From: Streptomyces geranii
Lineage (GTDB): Bacteria; Actinomycetota; Actinomycetes; Streptomycetales; Streptomycetaceae
Length of the DNA stretch: 64,000 bases
NCBI RefSeq assembly: GCF_002954775.1
Contig: NZ_PJME01000046.1
Coordinates: 1 to 64,000, forward strand
Reading direction: 5' to 3'
In this document: piece by piece, positions 50,370 to 58,847 of the stretch
Numbering within the stretch: the first letter of the stretch is position 1
Layout of the letters: each line of letters begins with the position of its first letter
Program-made: the position numbers and the translations under genes
Notes under the pieces: generated by a model
What the model saw: only the letters and a program-made list of their open reading frames with translations
Told to the model about the DNA's origin: nothing
The model's database searches: none

Positions 50370-51089
50370 TCAGCCCCGAAGAGCGCCGATGCGCCGCAGC
50401 CACGTCTGGACGTCGGCATCGGCCTTTCGGACTTCCTCTCCCCGGACCGCGAAGCCTTCCCCGATGGTCGCGCCGGGGCAGGACGCGGCGTAGTCGCGTT
50501 CGGTGGTCCCCAGTCCGCTCATCGCATGCGTCGTGACCGGATGGACCGTCTTGCCCTGGAAGTCGAACCTCTCGGTGAAGGTCGACATGATCATGGGCGC
50601 TCGCACGTTCCAGATGGGGCTGCCCAGGAGCACGACGTCGTAACGGTCGATCTCGGAGAGGGGGTTGGCGATGGCCGGTCGCGCATCGGCGTCCTGTTCA
50701 CGGACATTGCGCGCGACTGTGGCGTCGTAGCCGTCGGGGTAGGGGTCGACGGCTTCGATGCGGTGTACGTCGCACTCGATGTGCTCGCTGATCATCCGGG
50801 CGAGTACCTCCGTGTTGCCGACCTTGAGGTTGGTACGCCCGCCGTTGAAGTAGTTCTCCCCCGGCCGCGAGAAGTAGGCCAGCAGGACGCGCTTGCCGGA
50901 GGAGGGCGCCGCCGCAGGTCGCTCACCGGCTTCCTCCGGCGTGTCGTCGCTCGACGGGGACGTGGAACAGCCTGTGATCTGAACGCCGGTCATGATGGTG
51001 GCTCCTCCCAGAAGTACACCGCGAAGGAGGGTGCGACGCCGTGTCGTGGTGGGTTCGCCCGTCCTCGTACTGAATCCGCCCGCTGTCAT
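50370..51089 (-). CDS. exported flavodoxin-like lipoprotein
   Basis: 239 residues; the start overlaps the stop of the NAD(P)-binding gene (ATGA). The N-terminus TTTRRRTLLRGVLLGGATIM followed by the lipobox VQITGC indicates Tat-type export and lipid anchoring. The body is a flavodoxin_4-type domain: RVLLAYFSRPGENYF (phosphate loop region), VLLGSPIWNVRAPMIMSTF (FMN-binding aromatic and Gly), and GKTVHPVTTHAMSG. Most flavodoxins are cytoplasmic, so an exported form suggests electron delivery at the membrane surface. The redox partner is not obvious. Confidence 0.87.
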   Translation of the reverse strand: MTAGGFSTRTGEPTTTRRRTLLRGVLLGGATIMTGVQITGCSTSPSSDDTPEEAGERPAAAPSSGKRVLLAYFSRPGENYFNGGRTNLKVGNTEVLARMISEHIECDVHRIEAVDPYPDGYDATVARNVREQDADARPAIANPLSEIDRYDVVLLGSPIWNVRAPMIMSTFTERFDFQGKTVHPVTTHAMSGLGTTERDYAASCPGATIGEGFAVRGEEVRKADADVQTWLRRIGALRG

Positions 51090-51865
51090 CCGCCGGCTCC
51101 GCGTAGGGAACGGACGGCATCGAGATCCGCGCGCAATGCCGGTGGTTCGGATTCAACGGGGAGGTTGAACGGGTCCAACACGCCGTCCACGGAACCGGAT
51201 TCGTCGGCCTTGAGGGCGCCGAAGAGGTCCGCCCAGTCGGACGGCTCCTCCCCCTCGGTCGCGATGAGTTCGAACGTCTTGCCCAACGCGGTGTCCGTCA
51301 GCAGGCTTCGCACGAGTGTCTCGGCGATCTGGTCGCGCGCGACGCCGCCGTCGCCCGTACCGCCTTGCTCCAGGACGAGGCGCCGCTGTGTCGCACCGGC
51401 CAGGTCGAACCAACCGGGCCGGACGATGGTGTAAGGCAGGCCGCTGGCCCGCAGGAGTCGCTCGGAGCGCCGTTTCCACGGCGTGGCGCCGGGGATGTCG
51501 CTGCGCGTGGCGTAGATGGAGGTCATCAGGGCCACCCGCGGCTTGGCGCCGTCGAGGGCTTGCAGGATGTTCAGTACGCCGCCGTAGTCGACGTGCGCAC
51601 GGGCGTCCCGACGGGTGTCGCTGCCGGATCCGTGCGTGAGGAGGATGGCGTCGGCTCCGCCGACCGCGCTCAGCAGGGTGGCTGGATCCTCAAGGTCGCC
51701 CTGCACCAGTTCGACGCCGGGGAGCAGTTCTTCGCCTCGCTGTGCGTCACGTACCAATGCCCGTGGGCGCAGACCGTGCCGTTGCGCGGCCTTCACCGCG
51801 AGCCGCCCGATACTGCCGGTCGCGCCGACCATGAGTACGTCGGTGATCATCTGCTTCTGGGACAT
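51086..51865 (-). CDS. NAD(P)-binding (atypical SDR/NmrA-like) protein
   Basis: 259 residues from ATG 51865, with GGAGCAGGG upstream. ATG 51883 is an alternative lacking a ribosome-binding site. The dinucleotide motif LMVGATGSIGRLAVKAAQ starts the protein; LVQGDLEDPATLLSAVGGAD, LPYTIVRPGWFDL and ARDQIAETLVRSLL follow the order of atypical SDRs. Catalytic Tyr/Lys are not clearly present, so it could be a sensor or a quinone reductase. It forms a two-gene operon with the exported flavodoxin. Confidence 0.88.
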   Translation of the reverse strand: MSQKQMITDVLMVGATGSIGRLAVKAAQRHGLRPRALVRDAQRGEELLPGVELVQGDLEDPATLLSAVGGADAILLTHGSGSDTRRDARAHVDYGGVLNILQALDGAKPRVALMTSIYATRSDIPGATPWKRRSERLLRASGLPYTIVRPGWFDLAGATQRRLVLEQGGTGDGGVARDQIAETLVRSLLTDTALGKTFELIATEGEEPSDWADLFGALKADESGSVDGVLDPFNLPVESEPPALRADLDAVRSLRGAGG

Positions 51866-51938
51866 GGTGAAGCCCTGCTCCATGAGGTGGTGAGTGCCGT
51901 CGTGGGAACGTCGCGGAGGTTGTTCCCTCCCACGCGAC

Positions 51939-51970
51939 GCGGGTGCCCTGCTCCGTAGCGGAGTACCCGC
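51939..51970. promoter_or_regulatory. nested dyad upstream of the NAD(P)-binding/flavodoxin operon
   Basis: GCGGGT and ACCCGC form outer arms, and CTCCG-TAG-CGGAG an inner hairpin, about 75 bp upstream of the start at 51865. It resembles an operator for a TetR- or HxlR-type protein, but no adjacent regulator of that kind is encoded. Confidence 0.45.
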
Positions 51971-52018
51971 GCGCGATTTCGTTCCGGTGCTGTGGCCGTG
52001 CCGTCTCCAGCTGCCGAG

Positions 52019-52870
52019 TCAGGACTCCAGGCGGCGTGCGCTGAGCCAGTTGACCATCGCGGGGTCGTGGTGGTCGAAGAACAGGGAGGTGCCTGTGTCC
52101 AGGGTGGCGATGGCGGCCATCTGGTCGTCGGTGAGGGCGAAGTCGAAGACGTCGATGTTCTCGGCCATGCGTTCGGGACGGACCGACTTGGGGATCGCGA
52201 CGACGTCGCGCTGGGTCAGCCAGCGCAGGACCACCTGGGCCACGGACTTGCCGTGCGTCTTGCCGATCCCGCTCAGGACGGGGTGGGTGAAGATGTCGTT
52301 CTTGCCCTCGGCGAACCCGCCCCACGACTGGATCTGGACCCCGTGCTCGCGCATCAGCTCCTGGTCGGCGGTGCGCTGGAAGAAGGGGTGGGTCTCGATC
52401 TGGTTGACCGCCGGCGTGACCTCGTTGTTGATGATCAAGTCGAGGAGGCGGTCGGGGTAGAAGTTCGCGACGCCGATCGCCCTGGTGAGGCCCTGGCGGT
52501 GCAGGTCCTCCATGGCACGCCACTGGGCGTACACGTCGCCGAAGGGCTGGTGCATCAGGTAGAGGTCGAGATACTCCAGGCCGAGCTTGGCCAGGGACGT
52601 CTCGAAGGCGCGTTTCGTGTTCTCCTGCGCGGGCCCGTCCTGGACCCACAGCTTGGTGGTGACGAACAGTTCCTCGCGCGGGATGCCGCTGCTCCTGACG
52701 GCCTGGCCGACGGCCTCCTCGTTGCCGTACGCGGCGGCCGTGTCGAGCAGGCGGTAACCGGCGGCCAGGGCGTCGGCGACGGCCCGCTCGGTCTGCTCCC
52801 CCGGGATCTGGAAGACACCGAAGCCGAGGATGGGCATCTCGACGCCGTTGTTGAGGGTGACTGTCTGCAT
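52019..52870 (-). CDS. aldo/keto reductase (AKR5-like)
   Basis: 283 residues from ATG 52870 (AAGGACC upstream). The catalytic tetrad is visible: Asp and Tyr in LLDTAAAYGNEEAV, Lys in FVTTKLWVQDG, His in DLYLMHQPFGD. The NADPH-binding C-terminal motif is VVAIPKSVRPERM. It resembles bacterial 2,5-diketo-gluconate/methylglyoxal reductases. The gene is divergent from an MmyB-type regulator. A copy of the 42-bp element lies between them, 57 bp upstream of this start. Confidence 0.92.
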   Translation of the reverse strand: MQTVTLNNGVEMPILGFGVFQIPGEQTERAVADALAAGYRLLDTAAAYGNEEAVGQAVRSSGIPREELFVTTKLWVQDGPAQENTKRAFETSLAKLGLEYLDLYLMHQPFGDVYAQWRAMEDLHRQGLTRAIGVANFYPDRLLDLIINNEVTPAVNQIETHPFFQRTADQELMREHGVQIQSWGGFAEGKNDIFTHPVLSGIGKTHGKSVAQVVLRWLTQRDVVAIPKSVRPERMAENIDVFDFALTDDQMAAIATLDTGTSLFFDHHDPAMVNWLSARRLES

Positions 52871-52926
52871 GGGGGTCCTTACCTGTTGCGGGTTCATCGA
52901 GCATCACGCCATTCCGGCCCGGCTGG

Positions 52927-52968
52927 CAGGTCGAGCTGTGCCGGGGAGTGGCGTTCGGGGTAATGACA
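52927..52968 (-). promoter_or_regulatory. 42-bp element, copy A (upstream of aldo/keto reductase)
   Basis: Read on the minus strand it begins TGTCATTACCCCGAACGCC and contains CTCCCCGGCACAGCTCGACC. It aligns without gaps to copies at 57316 and 61219. It lies between the aldo/keto reductase and the divergent MmyB-type gene. Confidence 0.7.
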
Positions 52969-53019
52969 GGGCCCCCCACACGCCCGCCACGCAGGTCAGC
53001 AGGGTGTGAAACTGGAGTA

Positions 53020-53943
53020 ATGGCATCCGAGCAGAGCACGGACAGGGACGCCGGCGGGGAGCTGGGCCGGTTCCTGCGCGCGCGGCGCACCCAGACCAGC
53101 CCCGCGCAGGTCGGGCTCCGCGTGGGGACCGGGCTGCGCCGCACCCCCGGTCTGCGGCGCGAGGAGCTGGCCACGCTGTCCGGCATCAGCATCGACTACT
53201 ACGTACGGCTGGAGCGCGGCAAGGAGACCCGGCCCAGCCCCGCCGTCCTCGACGCCCTCGCCCGTGCCCTGCACCTCGACGACGCGGAGCACCAGCACCT
53301 GCGGGAGCTCGCCACACGCGCCGCCAGGTACACCTCCCAGCCGTCGCCACCGCCCGGCCGAACGGTGAGCCCGCACCTGAAGCTGATTCTGGAGACGCTG
53401 CGGCCGAGCCCGGCCTATGTCATCGGCCACAGCATGGACCTGCTCGCCTGGAACCCCGGCGGCCTCGCCCTCTACGCGGGCATCGCCGACTGGCCCGCCA
53501 CCCAACGCAACCTCGCCCGCTACCTCTTCCTCCACCCCACCGCCCCCACCCTCTTCCCCGACTGGGACTACCAGGTCCGCGGCTGCGTCGCCCGGCTGCG
53601 CGCGCTGGCCGGTATCGGTCCGGACACCCCCGACCTCACCGACCTGGTGGGCGAACTCCTCCTCAAGAGCCCTGACTTCGCCAAGTTGTGGGAGCGCTAC
53701 GACGTCGTCGGCCGCAAGAAGAACGAGAAGACCTTCCATCACCCCCAGGTCGGGATCCTCACCCTCAGCGGCCAGAGCATGCACCTCGACGACACCCCCG
53801 GTCAGCGTCTCGGTGTCTACACCGCGGAGCCGGGAACCCCCGACCACGACGCCATGCTTCTGCTCGACCTGACAACACCTGAGTCCGTCGCGCATCCGGA
53901 GCCGGAAGTGGCTGCCGAGGACCGACGACGTACAGGCTCCTGA
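53020..53943 (+). CDS. XRE-family regulator with MmyB-type ligand-binding domain
   Basis: 307 residues from ATG 53020, with GGAG upstream. HTH region (about 12-75): ELGRFLRARRTQTSPAQVGL, RRTPGLRREELATLSGISID, YYVRLERGKETRPS. The MmyB domain has SPAYVIGHSMDLLAWNPGG, GCVARLRALAGIGPDTPDLT, LVGELLLKSPDFAKLWERYD, KTFHHPQVGILTL and YTAEPGTPDHDAML. It is divergent from an aldo/keto reductase, the arrangement commonly seen for this family, with the 42-bp element in between as its candidate binding site. Confidence 0.92.
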   Translation: MASEQSTDRDAGGELGRFLRARRTQTSPAQVGLRVGTGLRRTPGLRREELATLSGISIDYYVRLERGKETRPSPAVLDALARALHLDDAEHQHLRELATRAARYTSQPSPPPGRTVSPHLKLILETLRPSPAYVIGHSMDLLAWNPGGLALYAGIADWPATQRNLARYLFLHPTAPTLFPDWDYQVRGCVARLRALAGIGPDTPDLTDLVGELLLKSPDFAKLWERYDVVGRKKNEKTFHHPQVGILTLSGQSMHLDDTPGQRLGVYTAEPGTPDHDAMLLLDLTTPESVAHPEPEVAAEDRRRTGS

Positions 53944-53998
53944 CCGACGACTTGCCGGCCCCCAGGGGCTGATGGCCGAGGAGACCTGGCCGACGCGG

Positions 53999-54100
53999 AG
54001 TGCTGGAAACTCTTGCGTGGGCGGGTGGGGCCTTTGATGTCGTAGTGCTCTCGTCGGCACGCGAACTCTGCTGTCTTCTCCTGGCAGTTCAGCAAGAGCC
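53999..54100 (-). pseudogene. MmyB-type regulator, short decayed remnant
   Basis: The minus-strand frame reads LLLNCQEKTAEFACRREHYD then IKGPTRPRKSFQH. This aligns with the LLLKSPEFARLWERYDVKG...RKTFHH segment of the complete MmyB-type proteins in the window. The rest of the 331-bp gap between the two regulator genes shows no other coding signal. Confidence 0.65.
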
Positions 54101-54274
54101 GGGCTTCCACCGCCAAGTGGCCGACCGCCGGCGTCGAAGCCGACGGTGCCCACCGCCGCCAGGCACGCAGCACACGGCAGTTACGGGCGGGTCTTGTCCG
54201 TACCCGGCCGGGTCCAACCCGGCCCGTACAGGCAGGACAGCCCATAGCGGGCCCCTGATGGGGTGAAGCAGCGG

Positions 54275-55222
54275 CTACGCGTCGGTGATCGAGCCGTGTC
54301 GGCGGGTCATGGAGGTGTCGGTGGCCGCCCCGGTCCCGGTCCGGGGTCGGTCCATGTCGAGGAGCACCATCACGTCGTACGCGGGGGTGCCCGGCTCGGC
54401 GTAGTAGAAGATCAGGCGGCGACCGCCGCTCCCGTCCAGGTCGAGGGCCTGGAATCCGAGCGTGAAGACACCGAACTCCGGGTGGTGAAAGGTCTTTGTG
54501 CCGGTGGTGTGGCCCTGGACGTCGTAGTGCTCCCACAGCCTGGCGAAGTCCGGGCTCTTGTCACGCAGTTCGGCGATGAGGCTGCCGAGTCCCGGGATGT
54601 CGGGGTCGGTACCGGCCAGGGCACGCAACCTGGCCACGCAGCCGCGAATCTGGTTCTCCCAGTCGTCCGGGTACAGGACGCGGGCCCCCGGATGCAGGGC
54701 GAGCCAACGGACGACGTTGCGCTCCTCCGGCTCGATGTCGGCCATACCGGGCAGCAGGCGCAGGCCACCCGGGGTGGCGGCGAGCAGTTCGTAGGTGCGG
54801 TTGACGACGTGAGCGGGGTTGGGCCGCAGTGTCTGGAGGAGGAGTTCGACGCCCCGGTCCACAGCCGGGTGCTGCGGGGCTCGGTCAGGTTGCCCGGTCC
54901 GATGGCCGCCGCGGGCCGTGCAGGCGGCCAGGTCGCGGAAGTACGCGCGCTCCGTGTCGCCCAGCCGCAGGGCGGAGGCGAGCGCCTCGACGACGGACGG
55001 GCTGGGCCGCGTCTCCTTGCCCCGTTCGAGCCGGGTGTAGTAGTCGATACTCACCCCGGCGAGGGTGGCGATCTCCTCGCGACGAAGACCTGGCGTCCGA
55101 CGCGGCCCCGGACCAACAGCCAGGCCGACGTCTTCCGGCATCACCTGGGTCCGACGGGCCCGTAGGAAACAGCCCAGCTCACTGGCGGCGCTGCGACCGT
55201 CGGTCTGTCGCTTGGGATCCAT
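54275..55222 (-). CDS. XRE-family regulator with MmyB-type ligand-binding domain
   Basis: 315 residues from ATG 55222 (GAGGAA close upstream). HTH region: ELGCFLRARRTQVMPEDVGL, RRTPGLRREEIATLAGVSID, YYTRLERGKETRPS. The MmyB domain contains NPAHVVNRTYELLAATPGGL, RGCVARLRALAGTDPDIPGL, LWEHYDVQGHTTGTKTFHHP and YAEPGTPAYDVMVLLDM. Upstream, on the other strand, no enzyme gene is directly divergent. The nearest are the HxlR regulator and NAD(P)-binding genes at 55.4-57.3 kb, so its target is less clear than for the other copies. Confidence 0.92.
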   Translation of the reverse strand: MDPKRQTDGRSAASELGCFLRARRTQVMPEDVGLAVGPGPRRTPGLRREEIATLAGVSIDYYTRLERGKETRPSPSVVEALASALRLGDTERAYFRDLAACTARGGHRTGQPDRAPQHPAVDRGVELLLQTLRPNPAHVVNRTYELLAATPGGLRLLPGMADIEPEERNVVRWLALHPGARVLYPDDWENQIRGCVARLRALAGTDPDIPGLGSLIAELRDKSPDFARLWEHYDVQGHTTGTKTFHHPEFGVFTLGFQALDLDGSGGRRLIFYYAEPGTPAYDVMVLLDMDRPRTGTGAATDTSMTRRHGSITDA

Positions 55223-55354
55223 TTCCTCAGTGTGGCATCTCTGCAATCACGCGTCCCGCCACAAGGAGCCGGGGAACGTCGACATGGGCATGCGGTACGG
55301 GACCGCAGCCCGGCTCCTGGCGTCGATTCGCGTCGGCGGACTTCGGAAACTCCC

Positions 55355-55762
55355 TCAGCCGGCCGCGTCTTGGGCGGGTGGCGCCGGGACAGTGCCGTTC
55401 GCGCGCTGGTGGGCGACGATGCCGGGCAGTTGCTCGTAGATCGCGTCGATCAGGTCGCAGACGCGCTCGGCGATCGGGCGGCCGAGACCGGTGAGTTCGT
55501 AGTCGACCCGTCTGGCGACCGTGGGGTGCGGTGTGCGCGCGACGAGGCCGTCGTCCTCCAGACGCTGGAGGGTCTGCCACAGCATTCTGTCGGAGACCCC
55601 GGCCACGTTGCGCCTGACCTCGGCGAACCGCAGAGGGCCGTCGACCAGGGCGGCGAGGGTCAGAGCGCCCCACCGGCCGGTCGCGTGCTCCAGCACCTCA
55701 CGCGACGAGCACTGCGGATCGAACACGCTCATCCCGGCTACACGGTCGGTCCCTCGGCTCAT
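55355..55762 (-). CDS. HxlR-family transcriptional regulator
   Basis: 135 residues (or 125 if the internal ATG at 55732 is used). The wHTH is characteristic: CSSREVLEHATGRWGALTLA, ALVDGPLRFAEVRRNVAGVS, DRMLWQTLQRLEDDGLVART and VDYELTGLGRPIAERV. The first Cys (CSSREV) is the conserved N-terminal Cys that serves as redox or electrophile sensor in many HxlR proteins. It is divergent from the NAD(P)-binding gene at 55858, with inverted repeats in between. Confidence 0.92.
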   Translation of the reverse strand: MSRGTDRVAGMSVFDPQCSSREVLEHATGRWGALTLAALVDGPLRFAEVRRNVAGVSDRMLWQTLQRLEDDGLVARTPHPTVARRVDYELTGLGRPIAERVCDLIDAIYEQLPGIVAHQRANGTVPAPPAQDAAG

Positions 55763-55784
55763 GCGCTCATGCTAAACGGGCCGT

Positions 55785-55818
55785 GTACTTATTTCTCGTA
55801 AGTACTGTACTTTCGTAA
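55785..55818. promoter_or_regulatory. HxlR operator region
   Basis: GTACTTA (55785-55791) and TAAGTAC (55799-55805) form a perfect inverted repeat with a 7-bp spacer. A second, degenerate pair GTACTT...GTAAGC follows at once. HxlR proteins typically bind GTACTTAC-type dyads in the divergent promoter region, and here the site lies between the HxlR gene and its likely target at 55858. Confidence 0.82.
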
Positions 55819-55857
55819 GCATGAGCCGTTGGGGCTCCTGAAGGGAGACGTTGTCCC

Positions 55858-56496
55858 ATGAAATTTCTTCTCCTCGGCGCCACCGGCACCACCGGCGCCC
55901 TGTTCGTGGATCGGGCCGTCGCGGCCGGACACGAAGTGGTCGCCTTCGTCCGTACTCCGTCCAAGATCACCCCGGTCGACCGGCTGACCGTGGTCAAGGG
56001 AAACGTCCGCGACGCCCGCGCGCTCACCGAGGCGATGCGCGGCACCGACGCCGTGGTCAGCACGCTCGGACTCGGCAAGGCCAAGAACCCGGACGACCTC
56101 ATCGCCGACACCACACGCGTGCTGGTCCGGGCCGCCGAGGACAGCGGAACCAAACGCGTACTGATCATGTCGGCATTCGGGGTCGGCGATTCCCTGGCCA
56201 AGGCCTCCGCGTTCGCCCGGCTCCTCTACAAGTCGGGCGGCAAGGCCACGTTCGCCGACAAGGCCGCCGGGGAGCGGATTCTCACGGCCTCCGGCCTGGA
56301 CTGGACGCTGGCCTACCCGGTGCTGCTGACCAACAAGCCCGCCACGGGCGACGCCCACGCTGTCGACCTCACCGCGCTCGACCGCCTACCCGGCCTGCCC
56401 AGGATCTCCCGGGCCGATGTCGCCGCCTTCCTGCTGGACGCCGCCGTCACAGGCGCGTGGTCCCGACGCACCGCGGTGCTCACTTCCGGCCGCTGA
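55858..56496 (+). CDS. NAD(P)H-binding atypical SDR, HxlR-controlled
   Basis: 212 residues, ATG with AAGGGAG about 11 bases upstream. The N-terminal motif FLLLGATGTTGALFVDRA is followed by VVKGNVRDARALTEAMRGTD and VVSTLGLGK, then RVLIMSAFGVGD and GLDWTLAYPVLLTN. This is an NAD(P)-binding_10 type protein, related to flavin/biliverdin reductases. The HxlR operator upstream suggests induction by electrophiles or oxidative stress. The F420-reductase-like gene follows after 45 bp and is probably cotranscribed. Confidence 0.9.
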   Translation: MKFLLLGATGTTGALFVDRAVAAGHEVVAFVRTPSKITPVDRLTVVKGNVRDARALTEAMRGTDAVVSTLGLGKAKNPDDLIADTTRVLVRAAEDSGTKRVLIMSAFGVGDSLAKASAFARLLYKSGGKATFADKAAGERILTASGLDWTLAYPVLLTNKPATGDAHAVDLTALDRLPGLPRISRADVAAFLLDAAVTGAWSRRTAVLTSGR

Positions 56497-56541
56497 CCGC
56501 CCAGTCACACCAACTCACCTGCCCCACAAGGAGATCGACCC

Positions 56542-57288
56542 GTGCCCAAGACCCTCGGCCTCATCGGCGCCGGCAACATCGGCAGCGCGCTCGCCCGTCT
56601 CGCCGTAGCCGCCGGCCTGGACGTCGTACTGAGCAACTCCCGCGGCCCCGAGACCCTCGCCGCCCTCCTCGCCGAACTCGGCCCGCAGGCCCGCGCGGCC
56701 ACCATGTCCGGGGCCGCCGACGCCGGCGACCTGGTGGTGGCGACCATCCCGTTCGGCGCCTACGAACAGCTTCCCGCCGCCGCCCTGGCCGGAAAGACCG
56801 TTGTCGACACCATGAACTACTACCCCGAGCGTGACGACCGGATCACCGAACTCGACACCGGCGAGCAGACCTCCAGCACCCTGGTCCAGCGGCACCTGGC
56901 CGACTCCCGGGTGGTCAAGGCCTTCAACAACATCGACTTCGTACGTCTGTTCAGCTCCGCCCGCCCCACCGGCGCCGCCGACCGCAGCGCCCTGCCTGTC
57001 GCCGGTGACGACAAGGCCGCCAAGGCCCAGGTCGTCCAGCTGCTGGACGCGCTGGGCTACGACACCGTGGACATCGGCACCCTCGCCGACAGCTGGCGCA
57101 GCGAGCCTGGCACCCTCGTCTACGTCCAGCCGTACCTGCCGAAACGGCCCGAGGGACTGACCGACGAGGAGACGGGGCGTTGGTTCTTCGAGGTCCCGGG
57201 CGTCCCGGTATCCGTGGGCCAAGCGCGGGAACTGACCGACAACGCCGTCCGGCGTTCGGCGGGCGACGCCCGCGCGACCCTCGCCTAG
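56542..57288 (+). CDS. NAD(P)-binding protein, F420-dependent NADP reductase-like
   Basis: 248 residues, GTG start with AAGGAG upstream. The N-terminal Rossmann motif LGLIGAGNIGSALARLAVAA and the following SNSRGPETLAALL place it with F420-dependent NADP oxidoreductase/6-phosphogluconate-dehydrogenase-like proteins. VVKAFNNIDFVRLFS is the conserved segment that contacts the nicotinamide, and VVDTMNYYPERD the next strand. It may move hydride between NADPH and F420, or act on another substrate. It is probably the second gene of the HxlR-controlled unit. Confidence 0.87.
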   Translation: MPKTLGLIGAGNIGSALARLAVAAGLDVVLSNSRGPETLAALLAELGPQARAATMSGAADAGDLVVATIPFGAYEQLPAAALAGKTVVDTMNYYPERDDRITELDTGEQTSSTLVQRHLADSRVVKAFNNIDFVRLFSSARPTGAADRSALPVAGDDKAAKAQVVQLLDALGYDTVDIGTLADSWRSEPGTLVYVQPYLPKRPEGLTDEETGRWFFEVPGVPVSVGQARELTDNAVRRSAGDARATLA

Positions 57289-57632
57289 GACCGTCCGTTC
57301 GGCCGGTGGGGGCCGTGTCACAACCCTGAACACCGCTCCCCGGCACAGCCCGACCTGTCACGGACGAGGCCGGGCCCCTAGCTTGGCATCGGGCCAAGCA
57401 ATCGCGCGTGACGCCGCAGGCCGAAGGCGCCGAACACCTCGCGCGTACTCGTACAACGCCGACGCGAAGGCATCGCGTTGAGTGCGGCCGACTTGGCCGA
57501 GCCCGACGAACTGCTCACTCCACATGGGCAGTCGCTACCGGAGCCGCTGCTTCTCCTGCCGGCCCTGGCCGCACCCTCCTGCGGGTTCCCCGGGCTGGTG
57601 GGAGGGCGCGTCCGCAACACGAAGAGAATCCG
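57289..57632. other. non-coding stretch with copy B of the 42-bp element
   Basis: No convincing gene is present. It contains the 42-bp element at 57316 and, after it, CCTAGCTTGGCATCGGGCCA, a possible -10 and leader. The remaining 250 bp have open frames without family similarity, so the downstream SMP-30-like gene appears to have a long leader or an eroded gene before it. Confidence 0.5.
57316..57357 (+). promoter_or_regulatory. 42-bp element, copy B
   Basis: Begins TGTCACAACCCTGAACACC and contains CTCCCCGGCACAGCCCGACC. It lies 28 bp after the F420-reductase-like stop and 275 bp before the SMP-30-like start. It is ungapped relative to copies A (52927) and C (61219). Confidence 0.7.
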
Positions 57633-58652
57633 ATGAACCACAGACGAATTCCCCTGAAGAAGCAGTTCAGACTCGCGGCGACGGTTGCCGCGGCATCAGC
57701 AGTCCTCGTCTCCGCGCCGTACGCGACCGCCGCGACCGCCGCGACCGGCAAGGTACATCCGAAGCAGGTCATCACCCACGTGAAGACCGTCGCCTCGTTC
57801 GACTTCGCCGTCGGTGACGCGCCGGAGAACGTCAGCCTCAACCCGGACGGCTCACTGACCGTCTCGATGCTGGGCGGTTCGGCGGGCCGGCGACCGGCGC
57901 TCGTACGGGTCGGCGTGTCCGGGCAGCACAAGGTGCTCGTCGCCGGGCAGCCGGGCGACATGATCACCGGCAACACGCGCGGCCACGACGGCAGCGTCTA
58001 CTACAACGTGTCCTCCGCCGACGCCACCAGGTCCGGCGTGTGGAAGCTGCCGCCGGGCTCAAGCCCCCGACGCATCGCCGCCCTGCCCGCGGGCACGCTC
58101 CCCAACGGGCTGGCCATCGACCCGGCGGGCCGCACCCTGTACCTCGCCGAGAGCTTCCAGGGAGCCGTCTGGACCGTTCCGGTCTCGGGCGGTACGGCGA
58201 CTCGCTGGCTGACCGACGCCTCCCTCGCCCCGGTCGACTCCCCGCTGCCGTTGGGCGCGAACGGGCTCCGTTTCCACAACGGCGCCGTGTGGGTCTCCAA
58301 CTTCAGCAAGGGCACCCTGCTGCGTGTGCCGGTCACCGCCACCGGCTCGGCCGGCCCGGTCCGCGTCGTGACCAGCGGCGTCGTGGGCATCGACGACTTC
58401 AACTTCCTGAGCGCCCGGTCCGACGTCGTGTTCGCCGCGTTGAACAGCCCCAACCAGATCGTCGTGGTCTACCCGAACGGCGCCAAGAAGACCGTACTCA
58501 CCAGCGCGGACGGGCTCGCCTCGCCGACCGCCACGGTGGTGCGCGGACAGCGGCTGTACATCACCGACGGCGGATTCGCCGAATCCCGCGACGCGAAACT
58601 GCAGCAGGGAAAGATCAACTTCTCTGCCCTGCTCTCGGGTTCCGTGTCCTAG
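57633..58652 (+). CDS. secreted SMP-30/NHL-type beta-propeller protein
   Basis: 339 residues from ATG 57633 (GAAGAGA upstream). A Sec-type signal peptide (KKQFRLAATVAAASAVLVSA, then PYATAA) covers about the first 33 residues. The propeller body resembles SMP-30/gluconolactonase proteins: APENVSLNPDGSLTVSMLGG, TLPNGLAIDPAGRTLYLAES, VVGIDDFNFLSARSDVVFAA and VVRGQRLYITDGGFAES. The Glu/Asn/Asp metal-ligand pattern is only partly recognisable, so lactonase activity is uncertain. Unlike the cytoplasmic lactonase at 4878, it is exported. A strong terminator follows. Confidence 0.85.
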   Translation: MNHRRIPLKKQFRLAATVAAASAVLVSAPYATAATAATGKVHPKQVITHVKTVASFDFAVGDAPENVSLNPDGSLTVSMLGGSAGRRPALVRVGVSGQHKVLVAGQPGDMITGNTRGHDGSVYYNVSSADATRSGVWKLPPGSSPRRIAALPAGTLPNGLAIDPAGRTLYLAESFQGAVWTVPVSGGTATRWLTDASLAPVDSPLPLGANGLRFHNGAVWVSNFSKGTLLRVPVTATGSAGPVRVVTSGVVGIDDFNFLSARSDVVFAALNSPNQIVVVYPNGAKKTVLTSADGLASPTATVVRGQRLYITDGGFAESRDAKLQQGKINFSALLSGSVS

Positions 58653-58674
58653 CCGGCCGGCCGGGCCCCTGAGC

Positions 58675-58718
58675 GGCGAGCCTCGTCGGGTCCTGATCGG
58701 GGCCCGACGAGGCTCGCC
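58675..58718. terminator. hairpin terminator after the SMP-30-like gene
   Basis: GGCGAGCCTCGTCGGG pairs exactly with CCCGACGAGGCTCGCC around a 12-base loop, starting 22 bp after the stop. No U-tract follows, as is common in Streptomyces. Confidence 0.85.
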
Positions 58719-58847
58719 CAGGAAGCGGGAACGCCGGTCAGAGCCTGACTCCCAGCGGTGTCTTCGGCAACAGGCAGCCGTCCGGTCCCAGGGCCGCGTC
58801 CCGCGTATCCGACCGCCCCGAGAAAACGCAACGAAGGAGCCTGAACC

